Assembly: GCA_937920555.1 (NCBI GenBank) | Contig: CAKZTM010000076.1 | Span: 1 to 53,901, forward strand | Source: an uncultured Paracoccaceae bacterium | GTDB lineage: Bacteria; Pseudomonadota; Alphaproteobacteria; Rhodobacterales; Rhodobacteraceae | Length of the DNA: 53,901 nucleotides | Direction of reading: 5' to 3' | Part shown: positions 25,484 to 33,832 of the stretch, piece after piece | How the letters are laid out: each line of letters begins with the position of its first letter | Position numbering within the stretch: the first letter of the stretch is position 1 | Program-made: the position numbers and the translations under genes | Notes under the pieces: generated by a model | Told to the model about the DNA's origin: nothing | Databases searched by the model: none | The model's input: the letters and a program-made list of their open reading frames with translations, nothing else

Positions 25484-28141
25484 TTACACGAGGCGCGGGT
25501 TCGGCTTGCCGCCGTCGATGTTGTAGGTTTTGAGGGCTTTGCTCAGGTCCGCTTTGGTCACGGTGCCGTCCCTGTAGAGGTCCACCATGGCAGCTGCTGC
25601 GATATGCCTTGCATCCACCTCGAAGAAATCGCGCAGGTTCACCCGGCTGTCCGAGCGGCCAAAGCCGTCCGTGCCCAGCACCGTGTAGCGACCCGGCACA
25701 AATGCGCGGATCTGGTCTGCGTAATTTTTCATATAGTCCGTGGCTGCAATCACCGGGCCTTTGACGCCTTTGAGCATCTGGGTCACGTAAGGCACCCGCT
25801 CTTCCGCCAGCGGGTTGAGCCGGTTGTGGCGTTCCGCGTCTTGACCGTCGCGGGCCAGCTCATTGAAGCTGGTGGCTGACCAAATATCGGATGTCACGCC
25901 GAAGTCGGCCTTGAGCATCTCGGCGGCTTTGATCGCTTGCACAAGGATCGTGCCCGAGCCCATCAGGTTGACATGTTTCTTGCCCGGTTTGGCGGTTTTG
26001 GACAGTCGGTACAGGCCTTTGATGATCCCCTCTTCAGAGCCCATAGGCATATCGGGGTGGCTATAATTCTCGTTCATCAAGGTCAGGTAGAAAAACACAT
26101 CTTCCTGATCCTCAAACATCCGTTTGAGCCCGTGATGCACGATCACTGCCACCTCGTGTTGGAAGGTTGGATCATAGGTGATGCAATTGGGGATCGTGGA
26201 GGCGAGGATATGGGAATGGCCGTCCTCATGTTGCAGGCCTTCGCCATTGAGCGTTGTCCGACCGGCGGTTCCGCCCAGCATGAACCCGCGTGCCCGGCTG
26301 TCGCCTGCGGCCCAAGCCAGATCGCCAATGCGTTGGAACCCGAACATGGAGTAGTAGATGTAAAACGGGATCATTGGCACGCCGTGGACCGAGTAGCTGG
26401 TGGCCGCGGCAATCCAGTCGGCCATGGCTCCGGCCTCGTTAATGCCTTCTTGCAAGACCTGACCGTCGACTTTCTCTTTGTAGAACATCATTTGGTCGGC
26501 ATCTTCGGGCGTGTAGTTCTGGCCCAGCGGGTTGTAGATGCCAGCCGAGCGGAACAGGCCTTCCATGCCAAATGTACGGCTTTCATCGGGCACAATCGGC
26601 ACCACATTTTTGCCGATCTTCTTGTCGCGCAATAGTGTTGTGAGGATGCGCACAAAGGCCATAGTGGTGGAAATCTCGCGATCACCGGTGTTTTCCAGCT
26701 GTCCTTTGAACGTGGTCAGGGGCGGGATTTCCAGTTTTGGTGTGTCGCGCCAGTGGCGTTTTGGAAACTCGCCGCCCAGCTCTTTGCGGCGTTCGGCCAA
26801 ATAGGCGGCTTGGGCGTTGTTGAGTTTCACGAAGGGTGCTTTTGGCAGGTCTTCGTCGGACACCGGGATCTGGAAGCGGTCGCGGAAGGCGCGCAATTGA
26901 TCCTCGGCCATTTTCTTTTGTTGGTGGGTGGTGTTTTGCCCCTCACCTGCGGTGCCCATGCCGTAACCTTTGACGGTTTTGATCAACAGGCAGGTTGGCT
27001 GGCCTTTATTGTCGGAGGCTCTTTTGAAGGCGGTATAGACTTTTTCGGGGTCGTGGCCGCCACGACGCAGAGCCCAGATTTGATCGTCGGTCCAGTCTTT
27101 GACCAGTTCGGCGGTTTCAGGGTATTTGCCGAAGAAATTCTTGCGGATGAAGGCCCCGTCTTTGGATTTGAACGTCTGGTAGTCGCCGTCCACTGTTTCA
27201 TCCATCAATTGGCGCAGGCGTCCTGACGTATCTTTTTCCAGCAGGTCGTCCCAGCCTTTGCCCCACAAAAGTTTGATCACGTTCCAGCCGGAGCCGCGGA
27301 AATTGCCTTCGAGTTCCTGCACGATTTTGCCATTGCCCCGCACCGGCCCGTCCAGCCGTTGCAGGTTGCAGTTGATCACGAAAATCAGGTTGTCCAGTTG
27401 CTCGCGGGCGGCCAAGTGGATCGCGCCAAGGCTTTCGGGTTCGTCCATCTCACCGTCGCCCAGAAAGCACCATATCTTCCGGTCGCCCATATCGATATGG
27501 CCGCGATTGTGCATGTATTTCATGAACCGGGCCTGGTAGATCGCCATCAACGGGCCAAGGCCCATAGAGACTGTGGGGAATTGCCAGTAATCCGGCATCA
27601 GCCACGGGTGCGGGTAGGAGGAAAGCCCACCACCGTCCACTTCGGAGCGGAAATTCTCAAGTTGTTCTTCGGAGAGGCGGCCCTCCATGAAGGAGCGCGC
27701 GTAAATGCCCGGGATCACATGGCCTTGGAAGAAGACCAGATCGCCGCCATGGATGGCGGATTTTGAGCGCCAAAAGTGGTTGAGGCCCACATCATACATC
27801 ACGGCTGAGGATGCGAAGGAGGCGATGTGACCGCCATATTCCGAGCTTTCCTTATTCCGGCGCACAACCGTGGCCATGGCGTTCCAGCGGTTGATCGTGC
27901 GGATGCGCCATTCCATTTCCAGATTGCCGGGAAATTCGGGCTGATCATCGGTGGGGATGGTGTTTTGGTAGGGTGTGGTCGCCGAAAAGGGCAGGTTGGC
28001 CCCATGGGCGCGGGCCGATTGCACGGCTTTGTCGAGCAGGTAATGGGCGCGATTGGCACCGTCTCGTTGGATAACATCCTCAATCGCGTCTTGCCATTCT
28101 TGGCTTTCCACGGGATCAAGGTCTGGCGTAAGGTCCGTCAT
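25484..28141 (-). CDS. aceE: pyruvate dehydrogenase E1, homodimeric type
   Basis: Thiamine-diphosphate-dependent decarboxylase of the pyruvate dehydrogenase complex. The 885-residue single-chain protein is of the AceE homodimeric class, not the split alpha/beta E1 common in many alphaproteobacteria. The TPP motif GDGEMDEPESLGAIHLA is followed about 27 residues on by NCN, and the family regions PHPWLMPDYWQFPTVSMGLG and GTAGRTTLNGEGLQHEDGHS are present. First gene of aceE-aceF-lpd. Upstream 201 bp are shared with divergent iolB. Confidence 0.97.
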   Translation of the reverse strand: MTDLTPDLDPVESQEWQDAIEDVIQRDGANRAHYLLDKAVQSARAHGANLPFSATTPYQNTIPTDDQPEFPGNLEMEWRIRTINRWNAMATVVRRNKESSEYGGHIASFASSAVMYDVGLNHFWRSKSAIHGGDLVFFQGHVIPGIYARSFMEGRLSEEQLENFRSEVDGGGLSSYPHPWLMPDYWQFPTVSMGLGPLMAIYQARFMKYMHNRGHIDMGDRKIWCFLGDGEMDEPESLGAIHLAAREQLDNLIFVINCNLQRLDGPVRGNGKIVQELEGNFRGSGWNVIKLLWGKGWDDLLEKDTSGRLRQLMDETVDGDYQTFKSKDGAFIRKNFFGKYPETAELVKDWTDDQIWALRRGGHDPEKVYTAFKRASDNKGQPTCLLIKTVKGYGMGTAGEGQNTTHQQKKMAEDQLRAFRDRFQIPVSDEDLPKAPFVKLNNAQAAYLAERRKELGGEFPKRHWRDTPKLEIPPLTTFKGQLENTGDREISTTMAFVRILTTLLRDKKIGKNVVPIVPDESRTFGMEGLFRSAGIYNPLGQNYTPEDADQMMFYKEKVDGQVLQEGINEAGAMADWIAAATSYSVHGVPMIPFYIYYSMFGFQRIGDLAWAAGDSRARGFMLGGTAGRTTLNGEGLQHEDGHSHILASTIPNCITYDPTFQHEVAVIVHHGLKRMFEDQEDVFFYLTLMNENYSHPDMPMGSEEGIIKGLYRLSKTAKPGKKHVNLMGSGTILVQAIKAAEMLKADFGVTSDIWSATSFNELARDGQDAERHNRLNPLAEERVPYVTQMLKGVKGPVIAATDYMKNYADQIRAFVPGRYTVLGTDGFGRSDSRVNLRDFFEVDARHIAAAAMVDLYRDGTVTKADLSKALKTYNIDGGKPNPRLV

Positions 28142-28342
28142 TGTGGTGCATCTCCCTAGACTTACGTTGGGTCATAAGCCGTATATATTATTGGTCAGTA
28201 AAAGTTACCTGTTTCGTGCGAATACCCGCTATGCACTCATTCGCAGGCTGTGGGTTGTGTGGACGCAAGTCAAACTGGGTTTTTGATTCCCCTCCGCTGG
28301 CACAGAAATAGGTACCATTTGGGCGAACAACAAGGACACGCT
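28142..28342. promoter_or_regulatory. divergent promoter region aceE <-> iolB
   Basis: 201 bp with an AT-rich patch (about 28180-28212) that includes TATATATTATTGG and TCAGTAAAAGTTACC, a likely site for the aceE promoter on the minus strand. No full PdhR-type palindrome is seen. AAGGA lies about seven bases before the iolB ATG. Confidence 0.4.
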
Positions 28343-29152
28343 ATGGTTGAATTACTGCGCAAGCCCGCAGGGCTGAACGGCAAAATCCACGACATCACCC
28401 CGGCCTCTGCCAATTGGGGCTTTGTCGGCTTTGGGCTTTATAAGCTGGGGGCTGGGGATGAGGCGCGCGAGGTCACGGGCGACCGGGAGGTGATACTCGT
28501 TCTGGTCGAGGGCAAGGCACAGATAACAGCGGCCGGTCAGGCATTTGGCGTGTTGGGCGAGCGCATGGATGTGTTTGAGCGCACCCCGCCGCACTGTGTC
28601 TATGTGCCCGGCGGTGCGGACTGGTCTGCGGTGGCCACAACCGCCTGTACATTGGCCGTGTGTTCAGCCCCCGGCGGCACGGACCGCGGGGCAGCGATTA
28701 TCGGGCCTGCGGGGATCGCGACCACACCGCGCGGCACGGGGGCCAATACGCGCTATATCAACAACATTGCCATGGAAGACCGGGATGTGGCCGACAGTCT
28801 TTTGGTGACAGAAGTGTTCACGCCGGACGGCAACTGGTCCTCTTACCCGCCGCACCGCCATGATGAGGATGATTATCCCCGCATGACCTATTTGGAAGAG
28901 ACCTATTACCACCGTCTCAATCCCAGTCAGGGCTACGGCATTCAGCGGGTGTTTACACAGGATGGATCGCTCGACGAGACCATGGCCGTGTCCAATGAGG
29001 ATGTGGTTTTGGTGCCAAAGGGTCATCACCCCTGCGGGGTGCCTTACGGATATGAGATGTATTATCTAAATGTCATGGCCGGTCCCCGGCGGGCGTGGCG
29101 GTTTGAGAACCATCCCGATCACGACTGGATTTATCAGCGGGACAATGGGTGA
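28343..29152 (+). CDS. iolB: 5-deoxy-glucuronate isomerase IolB
   Basis: Isomerase of myo-inositol catabolism (5-deoxy-glucuronate to 2-deoxy-5-keto-gluconate). The 269-residue double-cupin protein starts MVELLRKPAGLNGKI. It carries the metal-site run SSYPPHRHDEDDYPRMTYLE and the closing GHHPCGVPYGYEMYYLNVMA, both typical of IolB. ATG 28343 has AAGGA upstream; the longer open frame is non-coding. No other iol gene is in the window, so the rest of the pathway must lie elsewhere if it exists. Confidence 0.9.
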   Translation: MVELLRKPAGLNGKIHDITPASANWGFVGFGLYKLGAGDEAREVTGDREVILVLVEGKAQITAAGQAFGVLGERMDVFERTPPHCVYVPGGADWSAVATTACTLAVCSAPGGTDRGAAIIGPAGIATTPRGTGANTRYINNIAMEDRDVADSLLVTEVFTPDGNWSSYPPHRHDEDDYPRMTYLEETYYHRLNPSQGYGIQRVFTQDGSLDETMAVSNEDVVLVPKGHHPCGVPYGYEMYYLNVMAGPRRAWRFENHPDHDWIYQRDNG

Positions 29153-29168
29153 GTTTGGTCTTGGGTCT

Positions 29169-29200
29169 GTAATCCAAAGGAGAGCGCTGGCGCGCTCACG
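29169..29200 (+). repeat. leader-plus-hairpin repeat, copy A (after iolB)
   Basis: Constant leader GTAATCCAAAGGA (29169-29181), then a stem GAGCGC (29182-29187) and GCGCTC (29192-29197) around the loop TGGC, then ACG. It begins 17 bp after the iolB stop. Copy B at 43193-43227 shares the leader and the trailing ACG, but the inner stem sequence differs while pairing is kept. It may act as a terminator or RNA-processing element, or be a dispersed repeat. Confidence 0.6.
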
Positions 29201-29301
29201 TCGTTTTGCCCGGCACGCGGGCCTTCGTCCGCGTTTGGGCGGTGGGCGCTTGCGGTGAATTGTGGTTTGAGAGCCGCCCGCTTGGCTTGTAGGGTCGCCC
29301 C

Positions 29302-30033
29302 ATGAGCATGTTTCGATTATGTGCATTGGTGTTTGTGATGCTGGCGGGGCCCTGTGCGGCGGACCGGGCTTTGATCGCTGTGGCAACCAATTTTGCGCAA
29401 GCCGCCGGCGCTTTGGCGGAGGCGTTTGAGGCGGCCGGGGATCACCGGGTGGACTTCGCCTTTGGCTCCACCGGCAAGCTATACGCGCAAATCATTCAAG
29501 GTGCGCCCTTTGACGGGTTTTTGGCGGCGGATCAGGCCCGTCCCGCACTTTTGGCCAAGGCCGGGTTGAGCAGTGCCCCGGTCACATATGCCCATGGAAC
29601 CTTGGTGTGGTGGCGGCCGGATGGATTGGAGCAGCCGCCGGACCTGTTTGCGGACCAAATCAGGCGGGTTGCCATCGCGAACCCCGAGCTTGCCCCTTAC
29701 GGCGTGGCGGCGCGTGCATCTTTGCAAGGAACCGGTCAGTGGGAGGGCGTTCAGGACAAGCTGGTGATGGGAGAGAATATCGGGCAAACCTTTGCCATGA
29801 TTTCAACTGGCAATGCAGATGTGGGGCTTGTGGCGCTTTCATACGTTTTGAGCGACCGAAATACCGGGTCGCGCGATTGGGTAGCGGTGGATCACGCGCC
29901 CATTTTGCAAGATGCGGTGGTGTTGGAGCGCGGGCATCGCAATCCCGCGGCTCTGGCGTTTTTCGACTTTCTGGCATCTGCCCGTGGGGCGGAGATATTG
30001 CAAGGCTTCGGCTACGGGCCTGTGCCGCAATGA
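29302..30033 (+). CDS. modA: molybdate ABC transporter, substrate-binding protein ModA
   Basis: Periplasmic molybdate/tungstate-binding protein of 243 residues. The signal peptide MSMFRLCALVFVMLAGPCAA is followed by the mature start DRALIAVATNFAQAAGALAE and FAFGSTGKLYAQI, the two oxyanion-binding segments, with NPELAPYGVAA further on. ATG 29302 begins the signal peptide directly. Its stop overlaps the modB ATG (ATGA, 30030-30033), so modA, modB and modC form one coupled operon. No ModE site or molybdenum-cofactor riboswitch was recognised in the 149 bp upstream. Confidence 0.95.
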   Translation: MSMFRLCALVFVMLAGPCAADRALIAVATNFAQAAGALAEAFEAAGDHRVDFAFGSTGKLYAQIIQGAPFDGFLAADQARPALLAKAGLSSAPVTYAHGTLVWWRPDGLEQPPDLFADQIRRVAIANPELAPYGVAARASLQGTGQWEGVQDKLVMGENIGQTFAMISTGNADVGLVALSYVLSDRNTGSRDWVAVDHAPILQDAVVLERGHRNPAALAFFDFLASARGAEILQGFGYGPVPQ

Positions 30034-30713
30034 GCGATCTGGGCATCGATCTGGGGCCTGTGTGGCTGACGTTTCTTTTGGCCTTTGTCACCACGGTGGT
30101 ATTGTTGGTTTTGGGGACGCCATTTGCGTGGTGGCTGGCGCACACAAAGGCCCGCATCAAGCCGGTGATCGAGGCGATCACGGCGCTGCCTTTGGTGCTA
30201 CCCCCCACGGTTTTGGGGTTTTATCTGTTGGTCTTGATGAGCCCAAATGCGCCTTTGGGCCGGTTTTGGGTGGATGTCACCGGCAATACGCTCACGTTTT
30301 CCTTTACCGGTTTGGTGGTTGCCTCCGTGATCTATTCACTGCCCTTCACGGTGCAGCCTTTGCAGGCCGCTTTCGAGGCGGTGGGACGCGCCCCCGTTGA
30401 GGCTGCATCCATGTTGCGGGCCAGCCCGGCGGCTGCGTTTTTCCGGGTTGCGGCCCCGTTGGCCGGGCGTGGTTTCTTGACGGCTGCGGTTTTGAGCTTT
30501 GCCCACACCGTCGGGGAATTTGGCGTGGTTTTGATGGTGGGTGGCAATATTCCGGGCCAAACCAAGGTGATTTCCATTGCCATTTACGAGCATGTGGAGA
30601 CGTTGAATTACGCCCATGCACATATTTTATCGGCGGGCATGTTGGTGTTTTCGTTTCTGATACTTGTGGTGGTTTATTCCCTAAATCGGCGGTTCCCGAT
30701 CCATGGCCGGTGA
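30030..30713 (+). CDS. modB: molybdate ABC transporter, permease ModB
   Basis: Inner-membrane permease of 227 residues with five or six membrane segments, starting MSDLGIDLGPVWLTF. The EAA-type cytoplasmic loop that docks the ATPase is EAASMLRASPAAAFFRVAAPLAG near 128-150. The family end SFAHTVGEFGVVLMVGGNIPG is present. The start ATG lies in the modA stop (ATGA), and the 3' end overlaps modC by 11 bp. The reading frame is open further upstream inside modA, but that part does not resemble ModB. Confidence 0.95.
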   Translation: MSDLGIDLGPVWLTFLLAFVTTVVLLVLGTPFAWWLAHTKARIKPVIEAITALPLVLPPTVLGFYLLVLMSPNAPLGRFWVDVTGNTLTFSFTGLVVASVIYSLPFTVQPLQAAFEAVGRAPVEAASMLRASPAAAFFRVAAPLAGRGFLTAAVLSFAHTVGEFGVVLMVGGNIPGQTKVISIAIYEHVETLNYAHAHILSAGMLVFSFLILVVVYSLNRRFPIHGR

Positions 30714-31806
30714 TTTGTCCCTAACTGTGCGCGTATCGCGCAGGTTTGACGGCTTTGCGCTGGACATAGATCAGGTGTTTCCGCTTCAGGGGATCTCGGC
30801 GTTGTTTGGGCCAAGCGGGTCCGGCAAGACCACCATTTTACGGATCATTGCGGGGCTGGAGACGGCAACTGGTGTTGTGGCGCTGGGGGAGCGGGCTTGG
30901 CTTGACAGTGATGCGGGGGTTTTTGTGCGGCCCCATTTGCGCGGCGCAGGCTTGGTGTTCCAAGACGCGCGATTGTTCGGGCATCTGGATGTGGCTGGAA
31001 ATCTGGCGTTTGGGATGAAGGCGGCGGGGGCAAGCGCTGCTGACTGGGATATGGTGGTCGGTGCGCTTGATCTGGACGGGCTTTTGGACCGGGCGGCGGG
31101 CGCGCTTTCGGGGGGCGAAAAGCAGCGGGTGGCCCTTGGGCGGGCGTTATTGGCCAAGCCTGCGCTTTTGCTTCTGGACGAGCCTTTGGGGGCTTTGGAC
31201 GGGCGGCGCAAGATGGAGATATTGCCCTATCTGCAACGGCTTGCGACGGAGTTTAAGGTGCCCACGCTGTTTGTCAGTCATTCGGTCGAGGAGGTGTCGC
31301 AACTGGCCGCCCATGTGACGTTGATCGAGGCGGGGCGGGTCGTGGCCTCTGGCCCGACGGACGAGATGTTGGAGCGACCCGATTTGCAGTCTTTGACGGG
31401 TCGGTTTGAGGCGGGCTCGACCCTACAGGCGGTTGTCATCGGTCATGATCAGGCGTTTCGGTTGACCCGTTTGGAGGTCGCCGGGCAGCAGATCATCATG
31501 CCCATGCTCAAAAGTCTGGAGGTCGGCCAACGGGTGCCGCTGCGGCTTCGGGCGCGCGATGTGGCCTTGGCAAATGGGCCGCTTGCGGGGATCAGCATTC
31601 GCAATCAGTTGCACGGGGTTGTGGCGGACATTCATCCCGAACCCGATACCGCTTTTGCGGAGGTGGTGGTGGATTTAAACGGTGCGCGTATTCAATCGCG
31701 GGTGACCCGGTTTGCGCTTGCGGAGCTGGGTTTGGTGGAAGGTGCGCCGGTGGTTGTCTTGGTCAAAAGCGTGGCGTTTGATCGCCGTGGTTTGGTCAAT
31801 CGGTAG
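30703..31806 (+). CDS. modC: molybdate ABC transporter, ATP-binding protein ModC
   Basis: ATPase of 367 residues. Walker A is FGPSGSGKTT near 37-46, the Q-loop VFQDARLFGHL, the signature ALSGGEKQRVALGRALL, Walker B LLLLDEPLGALD and the H-loop SHSVEE. The last ~65 residues form a molybdate-binding (Mop/TOBE) domain (ISIRNQLHGVVADIHPEPD), which usually allows inhibition of uptake at high molybdate. It overlaps modB by 11 bp. Convergent with tauE, 11 bp between stops. Confidence 0.96.
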   Translation: MAGDLSLTVRVSRRFDGFALDIDQVFPLQGISALFGPSGSGKTTILRIIAGLETATGVVALGERAWLDSDAGVFVRPHLRGAGLVFQDARLFGHLDVAGNLAFGMKAAGASAADWDMVVGALDLDGLLDRAAGALSGGEKQRVALGRALLAKPALLLLDEPLGALDGRRKMEILPYLQRLATEFKVPTLFVSHSVEEVSQLAAHVTLIEAGRVVASGPTDEMLERPDLQSLTGRFEAGSTLQAVVIGHDQAFRLTRLEVAGQQIIMPMLKSLEVGQRVPLRLRARDVALANGPLAGISIRNQLHGVVADIHPEPDTAFAEVVVDLNGARIQSRVTRFALAELGLVEGAPVVVLVKSVAFDRRGLVNR

Positions 31807-31817
31807 CGCTTGGGCGG

Positions 31818-32573
31818 TTAGGGGCTGGTGATCCACGGCCAAATCCCGATTGCGATCAGGCGCAGGGCAAGCACGATGAGCACACCGTTCAAGATGGTTT
31901 TGAAATGGGCTTCATTGAGTTTCATTAAGACGCGTTTGCCGATCAATGTGCCCAAAAGTCCGGCTGCGATCATGGCTGTAATCAGTGCCAGCCAATCCAC
32001 AAAAGCAAATCCCAAAGTCGCGAAGGTGATGGTTTTGAGGCCGTGTTGGAGGGTCATAAAGCCCGCGTGAGTGGCCACGATCCCCAGTTTGTTCAGGCCC
32101 AGTGTTCTGATGAACGTGATCACGAAGGGGCCCGTGCCGCCCACAAACATTGTCAGGAAGCTGGAGGTCAGGCCGACCAGTCCGGCGGATTTGGCTAGAA
32201 ATTTTGGTGGTTTGAACCCGATTGTCCACAAGATGAACAGGCCAAGGGTGATGCGCAGGACGGCGGGGTTGAGCTCGACCACCAATGCGCCTCCGAAGAG
32301 CGCGCCGATTAAAGCGCCTGCGGTGAAGGGGAGCAGGGCAGAGCTGTCGAAATGGTGTCGCATGACCGCAAGGCGGCCTGCGTTGGAGCCCACTTGCACG
32401 GCGCCATGAACCGGGATGATTGCGGCGGCCGGCAACAGCGACGCGATTGCGGCGAGTGTGATGATCCCGCCGCCGATCCCAAAGGCCGCAGTGACGAATG
32501 ATCCGGCGAAACTGGTGGCCAGGATTAGGGCGGTGGCAATGAGGCTCAGGTCTGCGATGAAGTGGCCCGTCAA
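31818..32573 (-). CDS. TauE/SafE-family anion exporter
   Basis: 251-residue membrane protein with seven or eight segments and two repeats of the TauE/SafE type; the first has GSFVTAAFGIGGGIITLAA (about 25-43). Members export sulfite, sulfoacetate or similar C2/sulfur anions; the substrate here is unknown. The start appears to be TTG at 32573: no ATG or GTG lies between the upstream stop and the conserved region, and no Shine-Dalgarno precedes it. The 36-bp element ends only three bases upstream of this TTG, so the message may be leaderless or the element part of its leader. Confidence 0.85.
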   Translation of the reverse strand: MTGHFIADLSLIATALILATSFAGSFVTAAFGIGGGIITLAAIASLLPAAAIIPVHGAVQVGSNAGRLAVMRHHFDSSALLPFTAGALIGALFGGALVVELNPAVLRITLGLFILWTIGFKPPKFLAKSAGLVGLTSSFLTMFVGGTGPFVITFIRTLGLNKLGIVATHAGFMTLQHGLKTITFATLGFAFVDWLALITAMIAAGLLGTLIGKRVLMKLNEAHFKTILNGVLIVLALRLIAIGIWPWITSP

Positions 32574-32576
32574 ATA

Positions 32577-32612
32577 GTTAACAACTGTGCTACTCTACTA
32601 GCAGAGTAGAGC
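32577..32612 (-). repeat. 36-bp palindromic element, copy upstream of tauE
   Basis: In the tauE direction this copy carries TACTCTGCTAGTAGAGTA, then GCACAGTTGTTAAC, and matches the ubiE copy (11237-11272) in 32 of 36 bases. The palindrome keeps pairing at element positions 9/18 through a double change, and a C-to-T change at position 16 leaves a G-T pair. It lies in the 129 bp between mrp and tauE, in the same orientation relative to its downstream gene as the ubiE copy. Confidence 0.65.
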
Positions 32613-32702
32613 CCAAACGCGCAATGAAAACAGCACTTTGAGCGGCTTTCAATTTACGCAAATATTCGCTGTAAGTCTTAACGTGCGGGTGACTTTCGCC
32701 GT

Positions 32703-33770
32703 CTAGACTGCGCCGCTTTCGATCAATTGGCGCGCGATGGCCCGGAACGCTTGGGCCTGCGGGCTGTCAGGTTTGGACACTACAATCGGAATGCCGCCGT
32801 CCGCCGCCTCGCGGATGCTCAGATCAAGCGGAATTTCCCCCAAGAACGGCATGCCCAGTTTCGTCGCCTCCTGTTTCGCGCCGCCATGGCCGAACAGATG
32901 TTCCTCGTTCCCGCATTTGGGGCAAACATAGGTGGACATGTTCTCGATCATGCCCAAAATCGGCGTGTTCAGTTTGTTGAACATATTGATCGCCTTGCGT
33001 GCGTCCAAAAGCGCAATATCCTGCGGCGTCGAGACGACAATGGCGCCCTCCACGTCCGTCTTTTGGCTCAGCGTCAGTTGCACATCGCCAGTGCCTGGCG
33101 GCAGGTCCACGAGCATCACGTCCAACGCGCCCCATTGCACTTGGGACAGCATCTGTTGAAGCGCGCCCATCAGCATAGGTCCGCGCCAGACCACCGCCTC
33201 ATCTTCGCCCACCATCAGACCCATGGACATCAGCGTGACACCGTGGTTGCGCAGCGGAATAATCGTCTTGCCGTCGGGGCTGGAGGGTCTGCCCGACACG
33301 CCCAGCATGCGCGGCTGCGATGGGCCGTACACATCCGCGTCCAGCAGGCCCACCCGTTTGCCCTCGGCGACCAAGGCTGTGGCCAAATTGGCGGACACGG
33401 TGGATTTGCCCACCCCGCCTTTGCCGGACGCAATCGCGATGATCTTGGACACGCCCGCCACTTTGGCCGGGCCCGCCTGCGGTTTGGGATGGCCGCCGAC
33501 TTTCAAATCGGGAGGTGGCGCTTTGGTCGCATGGGCGGTCAATATGGCAGACACATCCTTGATGCCCGCGTTTTGCAGGGCGGCCACGGCGGCCACGCGC
33601 ACAGGTTCCATCTTGGGGGCGACATCCGGGGCCACTTCGATGACGAATTTGACGGCACTGCCCTCGACCGTCAGGGCCCGCACCACATCGGCGGACATCA
33701 GGTCTTTGCCCGTCACCGGATCTGTGATGGTTTTGAGTATTTCGACAACCTGATCGCGGGTGACGGCCAT
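32703..33770 (-). CDS. mrp: Mrp/ApbC-family Fe-S cluster carrier ATPase
   Basis: 355-residue P-loop ATPase that carries and delivers Fe-S clusters. It has the N-terminal MIP18/DUF59 domain (EILKTITDPVTGKDLMSADV), a Pro/Lys linker, and the deviant Walker A IASGKGGVGKSTVSANLA near 110-127. The cluster-binding CPKC is in STYVCPKCGNEEH. Length and domain order fit bacterial Mrp. It lies 62 bp downstream of the hydroxyisobutyrate-dehydrogenase-like gene and 129 bp upstream of tauE on the same strand. Confidence 0.95.
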   Translation of the reverse strand: MAVTRDQVVEILKTITDPVTGKDLMSADVVRALTVEGSAVKFVIEVAPDVAPKMEPVRVAAVAALQNAGIKDVSAILTAHATKAPPPDLKVGGHPKPQAGPAKVAGVSKIIAIASGKGGVGKSTVSANLATALVAEGKRVGLLDADVYGPSQPRMLGVSGRPSSPDGKTIIPLRNHGVTLMSMGLMVGEDEAVVWRGPMLMGALQQMLSQVQWGALDVMLVDLPPGTGDVQLTLSQKTDVEGAIVVSTPQDIALLDARKAINMFNKLNTPILGMIENMSTYVCPKCGNEEHLFGHGGAKQEATKLGMPFLGEIPLDLSIREAADGGIPIVVSKPDSPQAQAFRAIARQLIESGAV

Positions 33771-33832
33771 GCTAATCCCTCATTTCAACTGCTCCAACTT
33801 ATGTGGGGCAAGCACGCAGGAAGGGCAAGCGA

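Noticed and set aside
28142..28342. PdhR-type operator before aceE
   Set aside because: Only a half site (ATTGGTCAGT) is seen; no second arm.
29201..29301. Molybdenum-cofactor riboswitch or ModE site before modA
   Set aside because: No matching stem arrangement or inverted TATA-type ModE motif found; only short GC-rich stems.
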